A DNA stretch of 52,667 bases from Nostoc sp. T09. GTDB taxonomy: Bacteria; Cyanobacteriota; Cyanobacteriia; Cyanobacteriales; Nostocaceae. This document shows positions 26,139 through 34,016 of the stretch, one piece after another (positions within the stretch are counted from its first letter, which is position 1; every line of letters begins with the position of its first letter). Location of the stretch: assembly GCF_002154695.1 (NCBI RefSeq), contig NZ_MTAV01000038.1, positions 1-52,667 of the forward strand, in the 5' to 3' direction. A model generated the notes under the pieces. The model made no database searches. It worked only from the letters and a program-made list of their open reading frames with translations, and was not told where the DNA came from. Made by a program: the position numbers and the translations under genes.

Positions 26139-26259
26139 TAGACCTCTTGCAAAAATATATTTTTGCAAGAGGGGGAAAGGGAAAAGGTTAAAGGGAAAGG
26201 GTTTTGAGTTCCTTTCCCCTTTTCCCCTTTCCCTTTTACCGACTTCTGCAAGAAGTCTA
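26139..26259. mobile_element. MITE-like palindromic element
   Basis: The ends TAGACCTCTTGC (26139-26150) and GCAAGAAGTCTA (26248-26259) are near-perfect inverted repeats. The left side contains a perfect 30-bp palindrome (26143-26172, CCTCTTGCAAAAATA and its complement). The middle alternates GGGAAAGGG and CCTTTCCCC tracts that can pair with each other. No transposase is encoded. It lies 37 bp after the GNAT stop, where it could also end transcription. Confidence 0.55.
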
Positions 26260-26282
26260 GTTATAAGAGGTGCGTTTCCCCC

Positions 26283-26518
26283 TGCAATCGAATTGCATCG
26301 GACTGCAATCGAATTGTATCGACATGCAATCGAATTGCATCGACATGCAATTGAATTGTATCGACATGCAATTGAATTGTATCGACATGCAATTCAATTG
26401 TATCGACATGCAATCGAATTGTATCGACCTGCAATCGAATTGCATCGACATGCAATTGAATTGTATCGATCTGCAATTGAATTGCATCGACCTGCAATTG
26501 AGTTGCATCGACCTGCAA
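26283..26518. repeat. 21-bp minisatellite, 11 units
   Basis: Eleven consecutive 21-bp units of TGCAATYGAATTGYATCGAC followed by a variable base, plus a partial twelfth unit. Units differ by one to four bases, mostly C/T. Within units TGCAAT and ATTGCA can pair around a 3-nt loop. Because 21 is a multiple of three and the unit lacks stops in several frames, long ORFs appear on both strands (heptad peptide CIDMQSN on plus); I regard these as artefacts, with no ribosome site or conserved start. Confidence 0.85.
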
Positions 26519-26618
26519 AAATTAACGTACTCAATAGCAGGGAAAAATATTTTGGTAAATACTAAGTAGGAAGGCAAAAAACAGAACTATGTAACAAAAA
26601 GTAAAGTTAACTAAAACC

Positions 26619-26772
26619 CTCTTCCCCTTCGGGTGACGCTCGTACCTCGCTCTAAGCGAAGCTATGCCGTAGGCTTTACGCTGCGCTAACGTCACTTGAC
26701 GCCAGTCACCTCAAGTCGGGGAACCCGTCCACCGCAGTGACTCACCTTCTGGCTTCTGCCGTCTGCCCTCTG
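26619..26772. repeat. Dispersed palindromic repeat cluster
   Basis: A mosaic of short palindromes: TAAGCGAAGCTATGCCGTAG (also found at 32490-32521 in other orientation), CCTCAAGTCGGGGAACCCG (like 8218-8236) and TCTGCCGTCTGCCCTCTGCC. No coding capacity. It ends about 60 bp before the MDR oxidoreductase start, so that promoter must lie inside or just after it. Confidence 0.55.
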
Positions 26773-26834
26773 CCTTGACACCTACTTATAAATATTTCAA
26801 AAAACTTTTGTTATTTTCGCCCAGGAGAAATTTT

Positions 26835-27848
26835 ATGAAGGCTTACCAACTTCAAAGTAATGGCGGAATTGATGCATTATCGTTAATCGATCGCCCTGAA
26901 CCTCAACTTAATTCTGGACAAGTTTTAATTCGAGTCAGAGCCACATCCCTTAATTACCGTGACTTGCTGGTTGCTGAGGGAGCCTATGGTTCGGGAGTAA
27001 AATATCCCCTGATTCCTCTGTCTGACGGTGCGGGGGAAGTGGTGGCTGTGGGAGAAGGTGTCACACGAGTGAAAGTAGGCGATCGCGTAGCTAGTATTTT
27101 CTTTCAAGACTGGATTGCTGGCTCTTTAACTAGAGAGTCCATGAAATCAGATTTAGGCGGTGGTATCGATGGGATGCTCGCTGAGTATGTTGTTTTACAC
27201 CAAGATGGGTTAGTAATATTACCTGACCATCTATCTTATGTCCAAGGTGCAACTTTGCCTTGTGCAGCAGTTACAGCTTGGCACGCGCTGGTGAGTAAAG
27301 GCAATATTACTGAGGGTAACAGTGTATTATTGCTCGGTACAGGAGGAGTATCTACTTTTGCGCTTTTGTTTGCTAAGTTATACGGTGCTAGAGTGATACT
27401 CACTTCCAGCAGTGATGAGAAATTGGCACGAGCTAAAAATTTAGGTGCAGACGAGACAATTAATTATAAATTAACGCCAGATTGGGAAAAGAAAGTCTAC
27501 GAACTGACTAATCGCACAGGTGTAGATCATGTGGTGGAAGTAGGTGGTACAGGTACTCTACCCCAATCGCTACAAGCAGTCCGGGTTGGAGGACGTGTGA
27601 GTTTGATCGGTGTGCTATCAGGTAGAGGAAATGTGATTGACCCCATGCCAATACTCTTCAAGAGCGTAACACTTCAAGGCATTTATGTAGGCAGTCGCAA
27701 AATGTTTGAGGCGATGAATCACGCAATCCAAGAGTATAAATTGCAGCCAGTTATTGATCGAGTTTTTCCATTTTCGGAAGCCAAAGCAGCATACCATTAC
27801 CTCAAAAGTGGTGCTCACTTTGGCAAAATTGTGATTGAGATTGATTGA
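26835..27848 (+). CDS. MDR-family NAD(P)-dependent alcohol dehydrogenase/quinone oxidoreductase
   Basis: The start at 26835 follows a good ribosome site (AGGAG, 26823-26827), giving a 337-residue protein; the in-frame ATG at 26775 lies in repeat DNA. The N-terminal GroES-like domain has RATSLNYRDLLVAEG and PLIPLSDGAGEVVAVGEGV. The Rossmann part has LLLGTGGVSTFALLFAKLYG and GVDHVVEVGGTGTLPQSL. The catalytic-zinc Cys-x-His pattern of true alcohol dehydrogenases is replaced by SLNYRD, so it is closer to the quinone-oxidoreductase branch. Cytosolic; substrate unknown. Confidence 0.85.
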   Translation: MKAYQLQSNGGIDALSLIDRPEPQLNSGQVLIRVRATSLNYRDLLVAEGAYGSGVKYPLIPLSDGAGEVVAVGEGVTRVKVGDRVASIFFQDWIAGSLTRESMKSDLGGGIDGMLAEYVVLHQDGLVILPDHLSYVQGATLPCAAVTAWHALVSKGNITEGNSVLLLGTGGVSTFALLFAKLYGARVILTSSSDEKLARAKNLGADETINYKLTPDWEKKVYELTNRTGVDHVVEVGGTGTLPQSLQAVRVGGRVSLIGVLSGRGNVIDPMPILFKSVTLQGIYVGSRKMFEAMNHAIQEYKLQPVIDRVFPFSEAKAAYHYLKSGAHFGKIVIEID

Positions 27849-27880
27849 GCGTTGCTCTACAAATAGAGTAATGGGGATGC

Positions 27881-28180
27881 TTGACTCAATACAATTCATT
27901 TGTACAGATAGGGAATTCTGCATCTCTAAAACTATTTTTATTCCCCAACCAGATCATTGTCAAACATCAATCTGGATTCATTTGTGCTAAATTACTCAAG
28001 AGCGATGATGGTATTAAAGTCACTGCGATCGCTCATTGGGAAAGCGCAGAACAGCTTGCTGCTATGAGATAAACTCAGGGTTTCAAAGATTTACACAATC
28101 AGGAATTCTATGATGCGATCGTTTCCAACGATGCTCATGTATACAGCAATAGTAATTCTATAGAAATCTCTAACAATTAG
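27881..28180 (+). pseudogene. Antibiotic biosynthesis monooxygenase (ABM)-like gene broken by one stop
   Basis: The frame reads IVKHQSGFICAKLLKSDDGI, then KVTAIAHWESAEQLAAMR, a TAA at 28070-28072, and then continues in the same frame as TQGFKDLHNQEFYDAIVSND to TAG at 28178. GFI-A-L--S-DG--V--YAHWES-E is the core of small ABM-fold proteins. A single C-to-T change from CAA (Gln) would explain the stop. The decay looks recent, because the downstream half remains open. Sequencing error is the main alternative. The N-terminal start is uncertain. Nothing else is seen in 27849-28292. Confidence 0.65.
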
Positions 28181-28292
28181 TAGCGTCTGTTGTTGCAGAG
28201 CACAACGCACCTTGAATTGTTAACTGACTCACTTTTTTCTGAAGCGATCGCCATCATGTATGTAATCAAATGATTGCTCGTATAATATCCGT

Positions 28293-28664
28293 ATGGCAGA
28301 CGAGTATATTGTCAATTTTATCAGTGGGCATCTTGACTTAACTCAGGCGGAATTTGATTTGCACTACCGCTTTTTGATTGATCGTGCACTAGAACAAAAT
28401 CAAAGCTTTATTGTTGGAGATGCGCGAGGTGCAGACTTACTTGCACAGCAGTATCTCTTGACTAGAACAGCGGCGGTTATTGTCTACCATATGTTTACGA
28501 GTCCTCGGAATAACGTTGGATTTTCAACTCGCGGTGGATTTCAAAGTGACGCAGAGCGAGATGCACAAATGACGTTTGATTCTCATCAAGACATTGCTTG
28601 GGTAAGACCAGGTAGAGAACGGTCTGGAACACAGGCGAATCTAGACAGACGATTCACAGGTTAA
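28293..28664 (+). CDS. Small SLOG-like (Rossmannoid) protein
   Basis: The 123-residue protein has FISGHLDLTQAEFDLHY near the start and FIVGDARGADLLAQQYL (39-55), a pattern typical of the SLOG/DprA-like nucleotide-binding fold. It ends with AERDAQMTFDSHQDIAWVRP and GTQANLDRR. SLOG proteins bind nucleotides or nucleotide-derived signals and are frequent in stress and conflict systems; a specific role cannot be given. It lies 39 bp before the decarboxylase gene in the same direction. Confidence 0.65.
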   Translation: MADEYIVNFISGHLDLTQAEFDLHYRFLIDRALEQNQSFIVGDARGADLLAQQYLLTRTAAVIVYHMFTSPRNNVGFSTRGGFQSDAERDAQMTFDSHQDIAWVRPGRERSGTQANLDRRFTG

Positions 28665-28703
28665 TGGCAAACATCTATATTCTCTGCGGTTTTTTTCTCC
28701 AAA

Positions 28704-30176
28704 ATGCTCAATCAAAATCAAACGCCATTAATAGACGCTTTAAAAGCCTGTGCAACACGTCCCCACGCTCCTTTTTACACTCCCGGACATAAGCGGGGAA
28801 AGGGAATTGCTCAACCTTTGGCTGATTTGCTGGGTAAAGCTGTATTTGGCGCTGATTTAACAGAGTTAGCAGATTTAGATAATCTGTTTGCACCCCAAGG
28901 TGTGATTCTCCAAGCGCAACAACTAGCAGCTGATGCTTTTGGTGCATTACAAACATGGTTTTTGGTTAATGGTTCTACCTGTGGAATTGAGGCAGCTATT
29001 CTCGCTACTTGTGGCACAGGCGATAAAATTATTCTGCCGCGAAATGTGCATTCCTCTGCGATCGCCGGTTTAATTCTCTCTGGTGCAATGCCAATTTTTC
29101 TCAATCCTGAATATGACCCAGTTTTAGATATTGCTCATAGTATTACACCCACTGCCGTACAATGTGCACTACAACAGCATCCTGATGCGAAAGCTGTGTT
29201 CGCAGTTTACCCAACATATTACGGCGTTTGTGGAGAATTGGAAGCGATCGCCCAAATTACCCATCAATACAATATCCCTTTACTCGTGGATGAAGCCCAC
29301 GGCGCACACTTTGCTTTTCATGCCGAATTACCTACCCCAGCCTTAGCCGCAGGTGCAGATTTAACTGTACAATCCATCCACAAAACTCTGAGCGCAATGA
29401 CGCAAGCTTCCATGCTACACGTTCAAGGAAACCGGATAGACATTGACCGTGTAACTCAAGCTTTGCAATTAGTCCAGTCTACCAGCCCCAGTTATGTACT
29501 TTTAGCTTCCCTCGATGCGGCACGTCAGCAAATGGCATTGCATGGTAAACAGCTAATTTCTCGTAGTTTGCAACTCGCAGATGCAGCCAGAAGTAGAATT
29601 AGCCAAATTTCCGGAGTATCAGTTTTAGATATTTCCCAAACGAAATCACCTGGCTTTGCAGCTTTAGATCAAACTCGCCTCACTGTCACCGTTTCTAGCT
29701 TAGGCTTAACAGGATTTGCTGCCGAGGAAATCTTAGATGAAAAACTCGGCGTTACGGCTGAATTCTCGTCACTGCAACATCTCACATTTATTATTAGTCT
29801 CGGCAATACCCAAGCGGATATTGAGCAGTTGGTTCAGGGTATTACTACCTTGGCTCAGATAAACCCACTGCCACCAGAAAAAAAGGAGTTAATTTTCTGG
29901 GATAATATTTTTAAATTGGCTAATTCTGTGCGAATTTCTCCCCGCGAGGCTTTTTTTACCCCTACAGAAACTTTACCTCTGGAAGAAACGAGCGATCGCA
30001 TCTGTGCAGAAATTGTCTGTCCCTATCCCCCAGGAATACCTGTATTAATGCCTGGAGAATTAATTACCAAACCTGCTATTGAATACTTGCGATACATCCA
30101 AGCAACAGGTGGCTTGATTACTGGTTGTCAAGATTTGAGTCTCACAAGCCTCAAAGTTCTCAAATCTTTAGCATAG
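28704..30176 (+). CDS. PLP-dependent Orn/Lys/Arg decarboxylase
   Basis: The 490-residue enzyme belongs to the fold-I basic amino-acid decarboxylases, which make cadaverine, putrescine or agmatine for polyamine synthesis. Motifs: PFYTPGHKRGKG (23-34), LVNGSTCGIEAAI (87-99), LLVDEAHGAHFAFH (193-206), TVQSIHKTLSAMTQ with PLP lysine K227, and PYPPGIPVLMPGE near the C-terminus. The length is that of the shorter, single-domain class common in cyanobacteria. Substrate choice among Arg, Lys and Orn cannot be decided by eye. Confidence 0.9.
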   Translation: MLNQNQTPLIDALKACATRPHAPFYTPGHKRGKGIAQPLADLLGKAVFGADLTELADLDNLFAPQGVILQAQQLAADAFGALQTWFLVNGSTCGIEAAILATCGTGDKIILPRNVHSSAIAGLILSGAMPIFLNPEYDPVLDIAHSITPTAVQCALQQHPDAKAVFAVYPTYYGVCGELEAIAQITHQYNIPLLVDEAHGAHFAFHAELPTPALAAGADLTVQSIHKTLSAMTQASMLHVQGNRIDIDRVTQALQLVQSTSPSYVLLASLDAARQQMALHGKQLISRSLQLADAARSRISQISGVSVLDISQTKSPGFAALDQTRLTVTVSSLGLTGFAAEEILDEKLGVTAEFSSLQHLTFIISLGNTQADIEQLVQGITTLAQINPLPPEKKELIFWDNIFKLANSVRISPREAFFTPTETLPLEETSDRICAEIVCPYPPGIPVLMPGELITKPAIEYLRYIQATGGLITGCQDLSLTSLKVLKSLA

Positions 30177-30685
30177 AGGAGATTGGGGAGATTTAAACGC
30201 ACCAAAGGCAGCTTACCGTAGGGTGGGGGATAAGGGAAATGAGGAGGCCAAGGGAGACATAAGATGCGTTCGCCCTGGGAACAGAATTGATTGCCGTCCT
30301 CAAAAAAGAAGGTTTAAACTCAACAAGTCTGACAACAGATATTCGATTTGTGTTTGCTTAATCACATCAGTATAGGTTGGATACAAAACAGCGAACTCAA
30401 CATTAATAATGTATTTCTTGGGTTCTGTTTTTTAATTCAATATATGCTTGTTTATGTTTTGGTCTTTCACTAAAGGATATCTATGGCTGAGTTATAAATC
30501 TTATTTTTTAACTAACCGCAAAGCCAAGTAAGCCAAACTGGAGTAGACACAGCAGATTTTACAAATTATATACAACTGCTATAGTTATATTGACATACAA
30601 CTTTTTTAAGTAGAACATATAAATATCTCTTTATTGCAAAAATATTCAAGATTTTTCTATTAATAACTTTACCCAAATAAATAAT
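30177..30685. other. 509-bp spacer with a short possible gene fragment
   Basis: Most of the spacer is AT-rich without structure. At 30278-30361 a frame reads GTELIAVLKKEGLNSTSLTT, then DIRFVFA and a stop. This looks like the C-terminal end of a lost gene, but I do not recognise the family. A purine-rich GGGGATAAGGGAAATGAGG stretch precedes it. The last ~100 bp are the probable promoter of the DUF2059 gene. Confidence 0.3.
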
Positions 30686-31186
30686 ATGAAAATCAAACTT
30701 TTGATCTCGGCAATTGCTATTTCAATAGTAACTACTGTTAACGGAGTTGCTTTTGCCCAAACTCCTAATACTAGAACTACACCAAGTACAACTGCTCAAG
30801 ATCCAGACAAAATCAATAACATCAAGAAATTATTAGAAATAACTGGTGCAAGAAATCTTTCACGACAAGTTATCAATCAAATGTTTGTTGCTTTAAAAGG
30901 GGAATATCCTCAAGTACCGCAAAAATTTTGGGATACTTTCCTAGCAGAGCTAAAACCCGAGGAAATGATCAATGATTTCATTCCTATTTATAATAAATAC
31001 TTTACTAATGATGAGATAAAACAAATTATTGCATTTTATCAAACACCATTAGGTCAAAAAACACTTACGGTTCTCCCCCAACTTTCGAGGGAATCAGCCG
31101 CAATTGGGATAAGGTACGGAAAAGAAGCTGCTGCAAGAGCTATTAAGAAATTAGAAGCGGAAGGATATAGTCCTCGTCGTCAATAA
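30686..31186 (+). CDS. Secreted DUF2059 domain protein
   Basis: The 166-residue protein has a clear Sec signal peptide (KIKLLISAIAISIVTTVNG, cleavage after VAFA, before QTP). A short Thr/Pro linker follows, then a helical DUF2059 domain: IKKLLEITGARNLSRQVINQM, FWDTFLAELKPEEM, IPIYNKYFTNDEIKQIIAFY and PLGQKTLTVLPQL. The function of the family is unknown; the location is periplasmic or lumenal. A typical terminator follows 26 bp after the stop. Confidence 0.88.
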   Translation: MKIKLLISAIAISIVTTVNGVAFAQTPNTRTTPSTTAQDPDKINNIKKLLEITGARNLSRQVINQMFVALKGEYPQVPQKFWDTFLAELKPEEMINDFIPIYNKYFTNDEIKQIIAFYQTPLGQKTLTVLPQLSRESAAIGIRYGKEAAARAIKKLEAEGYSPRRQ

Positions 31187-31212
31187 CAACAGTTTAGATA
31201 AATTAAATTCAT

Positions 31213-31238
31213 CCCACCTCTTATATAGGTGGGATTTT
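31213..31238 (+). terminator. Terminator after the DUF2059 gene
   Basis: Stem CCCACCT (31213-31219) and AGGTGGG (31227-31233) with a 7-nt loop, followed by ATTTT. It is correctly placed 27 bp after the stop. Confidence 0.7.
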
Positions 31239-31335
31239 ACATTATTGGAAACTAGCTAGTCAAAAAGCAAGGGTATACTGCCGTTAGTTATAAACGTGGA
31301 ATAAATAAAATCCAATTACCAAAATTAGATGGCTA

Positions 31336-32391
31336 TTAAATCAAAGCAAAGTTCGATTCTGTATCTACTTCAAGTTCATAACCATTAGCTAATTTTTCAA
31401 TTGCTCGATCAATCAAATCTAAACCTTGATTGACAGTTTCTACTAAACTTAGCTGTCCCCGCAAATCAGCAGCACCTACAAACCCTTTAGCGTACCAAGT
31501 CATATGCTTACGGGCTTGACGTACACCGCGATCGCCTTTATATTCCCATAAAGCCTGTAAATGTTCTCTGGCGCATTCCAACCGCTGAATGGGAGTTGGT
31601 GGCGGTAACAGTTCCCCAGTTTTTAAGAAGTAATCAACTTCTCCCACCAAAAACGGATAACCCAAAGTCCCTCGAGAACACATTACCCCGTCAGCGCCAG
31701 TCTGCTCTAAACATTTCACCGCTGCCTCAACTGAGAAAATATCCCCATTACCAATCACTGGGATAGAAAGTACTTCTTTTACACGAGCAATCCATTCCCA
31801 GCGAGCATTACCATTGTACCCTTGAGCACGTGTGCGCCCATGCACAGTGATCATTTTTGCCCCTGCATCTTCCATCCGCTTGGCAAAATCGAGGATAGTA
31901 ATTTCTTTGTCGTTCCAACCAATACGGGTTTTTACGGTTACTGGTACATCAACAGCCTTCACCACTTCCCGAACAATGGCTTCTGCAACTTCTGGTTGAC
32001 GTAATAGCGAAGATCCACCACCATTTTTGGTAATCTTATTTACTGGACACCCCATATTGATATCAACAGTATCAGCACCTTCCGCAACCGCTTTCACTGC
32101 TGCTTCTGCCAAAAAATCTGGACGACAATCAAATAACTGGATGCTAATTGGTCGTTCATTGGGGTCTACCTCCATGATTTTCGGCAACTCTTTAACATAG
32201 TGCAACCCCGTAGCATTCACCATTTCTGTGTACATCATCGACTCTGGTGCATAGCGACGTACCAAACGGCGAAACACCATATCCGTCACCCCAGATAAAG
32301 GCGACTGCAAAACCCGGCTGTTGACTTCAAACGATCCAATTTTTAGGGGTTGGGAGAGTCTAGCTTTTAGACTAGGAGATAGAGTAAGCAT
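31336..32391 (-). CDS. dusB: tRNA-dihydrouridine synthase (DusB-like)
   Basis: A flavoenzyme that reduces uridines in the tRNA D-loop using NADPH. The 351-residue protein has LQSPLSGVTDMVFRRL (28-43), the catalytic-Cys motif DINMGCPVNKITKNGGGSSLL in two parts (DINMGCP 110-116, C115; GGGSSLL 124-130), TVKTRIGWND, ITVHGRTRAQGYNG and PVIGNGDIFS, all typical for Dus proteins of the DusB type. It stands alone; no nifR3/ntr-type neighbours are present. Confidence 0.9.
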   Translation of the reverse strand: MLTLSPSLKARLSQPLKIGSFEVNSRVLQSPLSGVTDMVFRRLVRRYAPESMMYTEMVNATGLHYVKELPKIMEVDPNERPISIQLFDCRPDFLAEAAVKAVAEGADTVDINMGCPVNKITKNGGGSSLLRQPEVAEAIVREVVKAVDVPVTVKTRIGWNDKEITILDFAKRMEDAGAKMITVHGRTRAQGYNGNARWEWIARVKEVLSIPVIGNGDIFSVEAAVKCLEQTGADGVMCSRGTLGYPFLVGEVDYFLKTGELLPPPTPIQRLECAREHLQALWEYKGDRGVRQARKHMTWYAKGFVGAADLRGQLSLVETVNQGLDLIDRAIEKLANGYELEVDTESNFALI

Positions 32392-32475
32392 ACAAAGAAT
32401 TCAAAATGCAAAATTAATAATATTTCTTTAATCAAGATGCGTCTTGATTGAATTTACTTGTAATTGAAGCGATAA

Positions 32476-32524
32476 GCCTTCTCCTAGCGGAGACGCTGCG
32501 CGAACGGCATAGCTTCGCTTACCG
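32476..32524. repeat. Dispersed repeat forming the 3' end of the SnoaL-like gene
   Basis: GCGGAGACGCTGCGCGAACG and CATAGCTTCGCTTACCGCC make up a palindromic dispersed repeat. Its sister motif TAAGCGAAGCTATGCCGTAG lies at about 26655-26674. The stop and last ~12 codons of the adjacent gene fall inside it. Confidence 0.6.
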
Positions 32525-32981
32525 CCAAATATAATTTTCGCACAATCAAACCTGGCCCTGGTATTGGAATGATTCCCACTTGTTGCATCAAGCCTAGCAA
32601 GTCACTTTGACCCCAGTGTTCCACGAGTTTACTATCTACGATGCGATCGATATGAAAAAATGGGATGGTAATTTGCTTACCTGTGGGAGGAATACCTTGT
32701 AATTCTCCACGATGAGTACCGCTAAAAGTGCCGCGCGTCACGACTTTATCATCCTCAGCAATTACATCTTCAAATCGGTGCATCCCATCAGGAAAGGCAG
32801 AACGAAAAGTCATCAGTACAGATTGCATGAACGCTTCACGATTCAGCAGTTCGCTAGCACCTGGTATGTGAGCAACAAAATTTGGGGCAAGAAATTCCTG
32901 CACTTTGTCTAAATTGCCTTGATCGAAGGAGTTGTACATTTGCAATACAATCGACTTATTTTGTTGAGCTGACATAGACAT
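32484..32981 (-). CDS. SnoaL-like / ester cyclase family protein
   Basis: The 165-residue protein has the cone-shaped SnoaL fold pattern: VLQMYNSFDQGNLDKVQEFL (12-31), FVAHIPGA, FRSAFPDGMHRFEDVIAEDD, RGTFSGTHRGELQGIPPTG and HIDRIVDSKLVEHWGQSDLL. Family members are small isomerases/cyclases or of unknown use. The C-terminal ~12 residues (SEAMPFAQRLR) are encoded by a dispersed repeat, so the natural end of the protein has probably been replaced. The start could be M1 or M3. Confidence 0.8.
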   Translation of the reverse strand: MSMSAQQNKSIVLQMYNSFDQGNLDKVQEFLAPNFVAHIPGASELLNREAFMQSVLMTFRSAFPDGMHRFEDVIAEDDKVVTRGTFSGTHRGELQGIPPTGKQITIPFFHIDRIVDSKLVEHWGQSDLLGLMQQVGIIPIPGPGLIVRKLYLAVSEAMPFAQRLR

Positions 32982-33019
32982 CCCGGACTAGCATCAAATA
33001 ATTCAAAGCAAAAATATTC

Positions 33020-33841
33020 TCAATCTCCTCTCAATTGAGCAGCTTGTTCAACTTGCTCAATTTCCAAATCTAAAACTTGTGATATTTGTTCTATTGTCAA
33101 ACCCAAAGCTAAAAGTCGACTTACAGCTTCTAATTTGGCTTCCAAGCGTCCTTCTTGCTTGCCTTCTTTCAAGCCTTCTTGCTTGCCTTCTTGTTTAGCT
33201 TCTTGATAGACTCTTGTCTGCTTCAACTCACTTAAACCAAACATACCTTCTATTTCCTCTCGACTCATAGTCGGAAACTTATAAACCAAGATTGTCTCTA
33301 TCAATTCTAATAACTGCCGTTGTTTTGATTCTGTATTAATTTCTTGTTGGCTTCTGTCGATTAGCTCCCTGGCAGTGAGAATTGCTGTATCTTCATCTTC
33401 GACTATTAATTTAATCGTAGCAATACCAACTGGTAGCGATGCTGTTTCACCTAATTCATCAAGATAAATACGAGTAACACGCTGACTAGTAAATAATTCG
33501 CTGTAATTATTGATATCTGATATGTCTAGACTGCGCGTGGGAAAAATCACTACTCCTTGCCAGGAATTCTTCGGTTGATTTTGACGCAGGTATAAAAAAA
33601 TTTCGGAAAATAAGCGTGAGTAGATTTCTGTGTCGGGTTGAAATTGGACTTCGACAAAGTAAATTGGGTTTTTTTCTCCATGTGTAGGCAGAAACACACC
33701 ATCTATACGAAATGCAGTTTGCTTAATTTCGATCGAGGAGAATTGATAAGCCTCCGCAGTTTGGGATGGGTTGCCAATTAATTCAAAAAATATCTCTGGG
33801 AATTCTCGAAAAAGACGATAAAAAATGCTGTCAGTTTTCAC
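33020..33841 (-). CDS. Rpn-family / DUF2887 putative nuclease
   Basis: The 273-residue protein starts DSIFYRLFREFPEIFFELIG and has the PD-(D/E)xK-like core RIDGVFLP (D about 48) ... IYFVEVQFQ (E-x-Q). A DISDINNYSEL region follows, and a charged tail with EGKQEG repeats (about 222-236) leads to a helical C-terminus (LGLTIEQISQVLDLEIEQV). Members of the Rpn/PD-(D/E)xK transposase-like group cleave DNA and promote recombination in enterobacteria; they are very numerous in cyanobacteria. No inverted repeats mark it as a mobile element here. Confidence 0.85.
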   Translation of the reverse strand: MKTDSIFYRLFREFPEIFFELIGNPSQTAEAYQFSSIEIKQTAFRIDGVFLPTHGEKNPIYFVEVQFQPDTEIYSRLFSEIFLYLRQNQPKNSWQGVVIFPTRSLDISDINNYSELFTSQRVTRIYLDELGETASLPVGIATIKLIVEDEDTAILTARELIDRSQQEINTESKQRQLLELIETILVYKFPTMSREEIEGMFGLSELKQTRVYQEAKQEGKQEGLKEGKQEGRLEAKLEAVSRLLALGLTIEQISQVLDLEIEQVEQAAQLRGD

Positions 33842-33945
33842 ACTCGATGCATAGCTTAAATTTGCGCTCTTGCGATTTTACCGCGTTGAGGATGGGGGGT
33901 GGAAAGTCAAATTTAAAGTGGCGATCGCTTTCTGAGTTGTTTCTA

Positions 33946-33989
33946 CTAAAAAGAATGGCTTTGCCGATCCTCACAATCAGCAAAGCCAT
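33946..33989 (-). terminator. Terminator downstream of the GH13 gene
   Basis: Perfect 10-bp arms ATGGCTTTGC (33955-33964) and GCAAAGCCAT (33980-33989) with a 15-nt loop. On the minus strand the stem is followed by TCTTTTTAG, correct for the GH13 gene that ends at 34017. Confidence 0.65.
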
Positions 33990-34016
33990 GTTTATGTGTC
34001 CCAGCTTGGTTGAAGA

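Noticed and set aside
26283-26518. CRISPR array
   Set aside because: The 21-bp units are directly adjacent without unique spacers, and no cas genes are present.
26092-26577. Protein-coding ORFs over the 21-bp repeat on both strands
   Set aside because: Open frames come from stop-free repeat units in several frames at once; there is no ribosome site or conserved start.
33020-33841. Insertion sequence based on the transposase-like Rpn/DUF2887 gene
   Set aside because: No terminal inverted repeats or target duplications are seen; family members are usually stable chromosomal genes.
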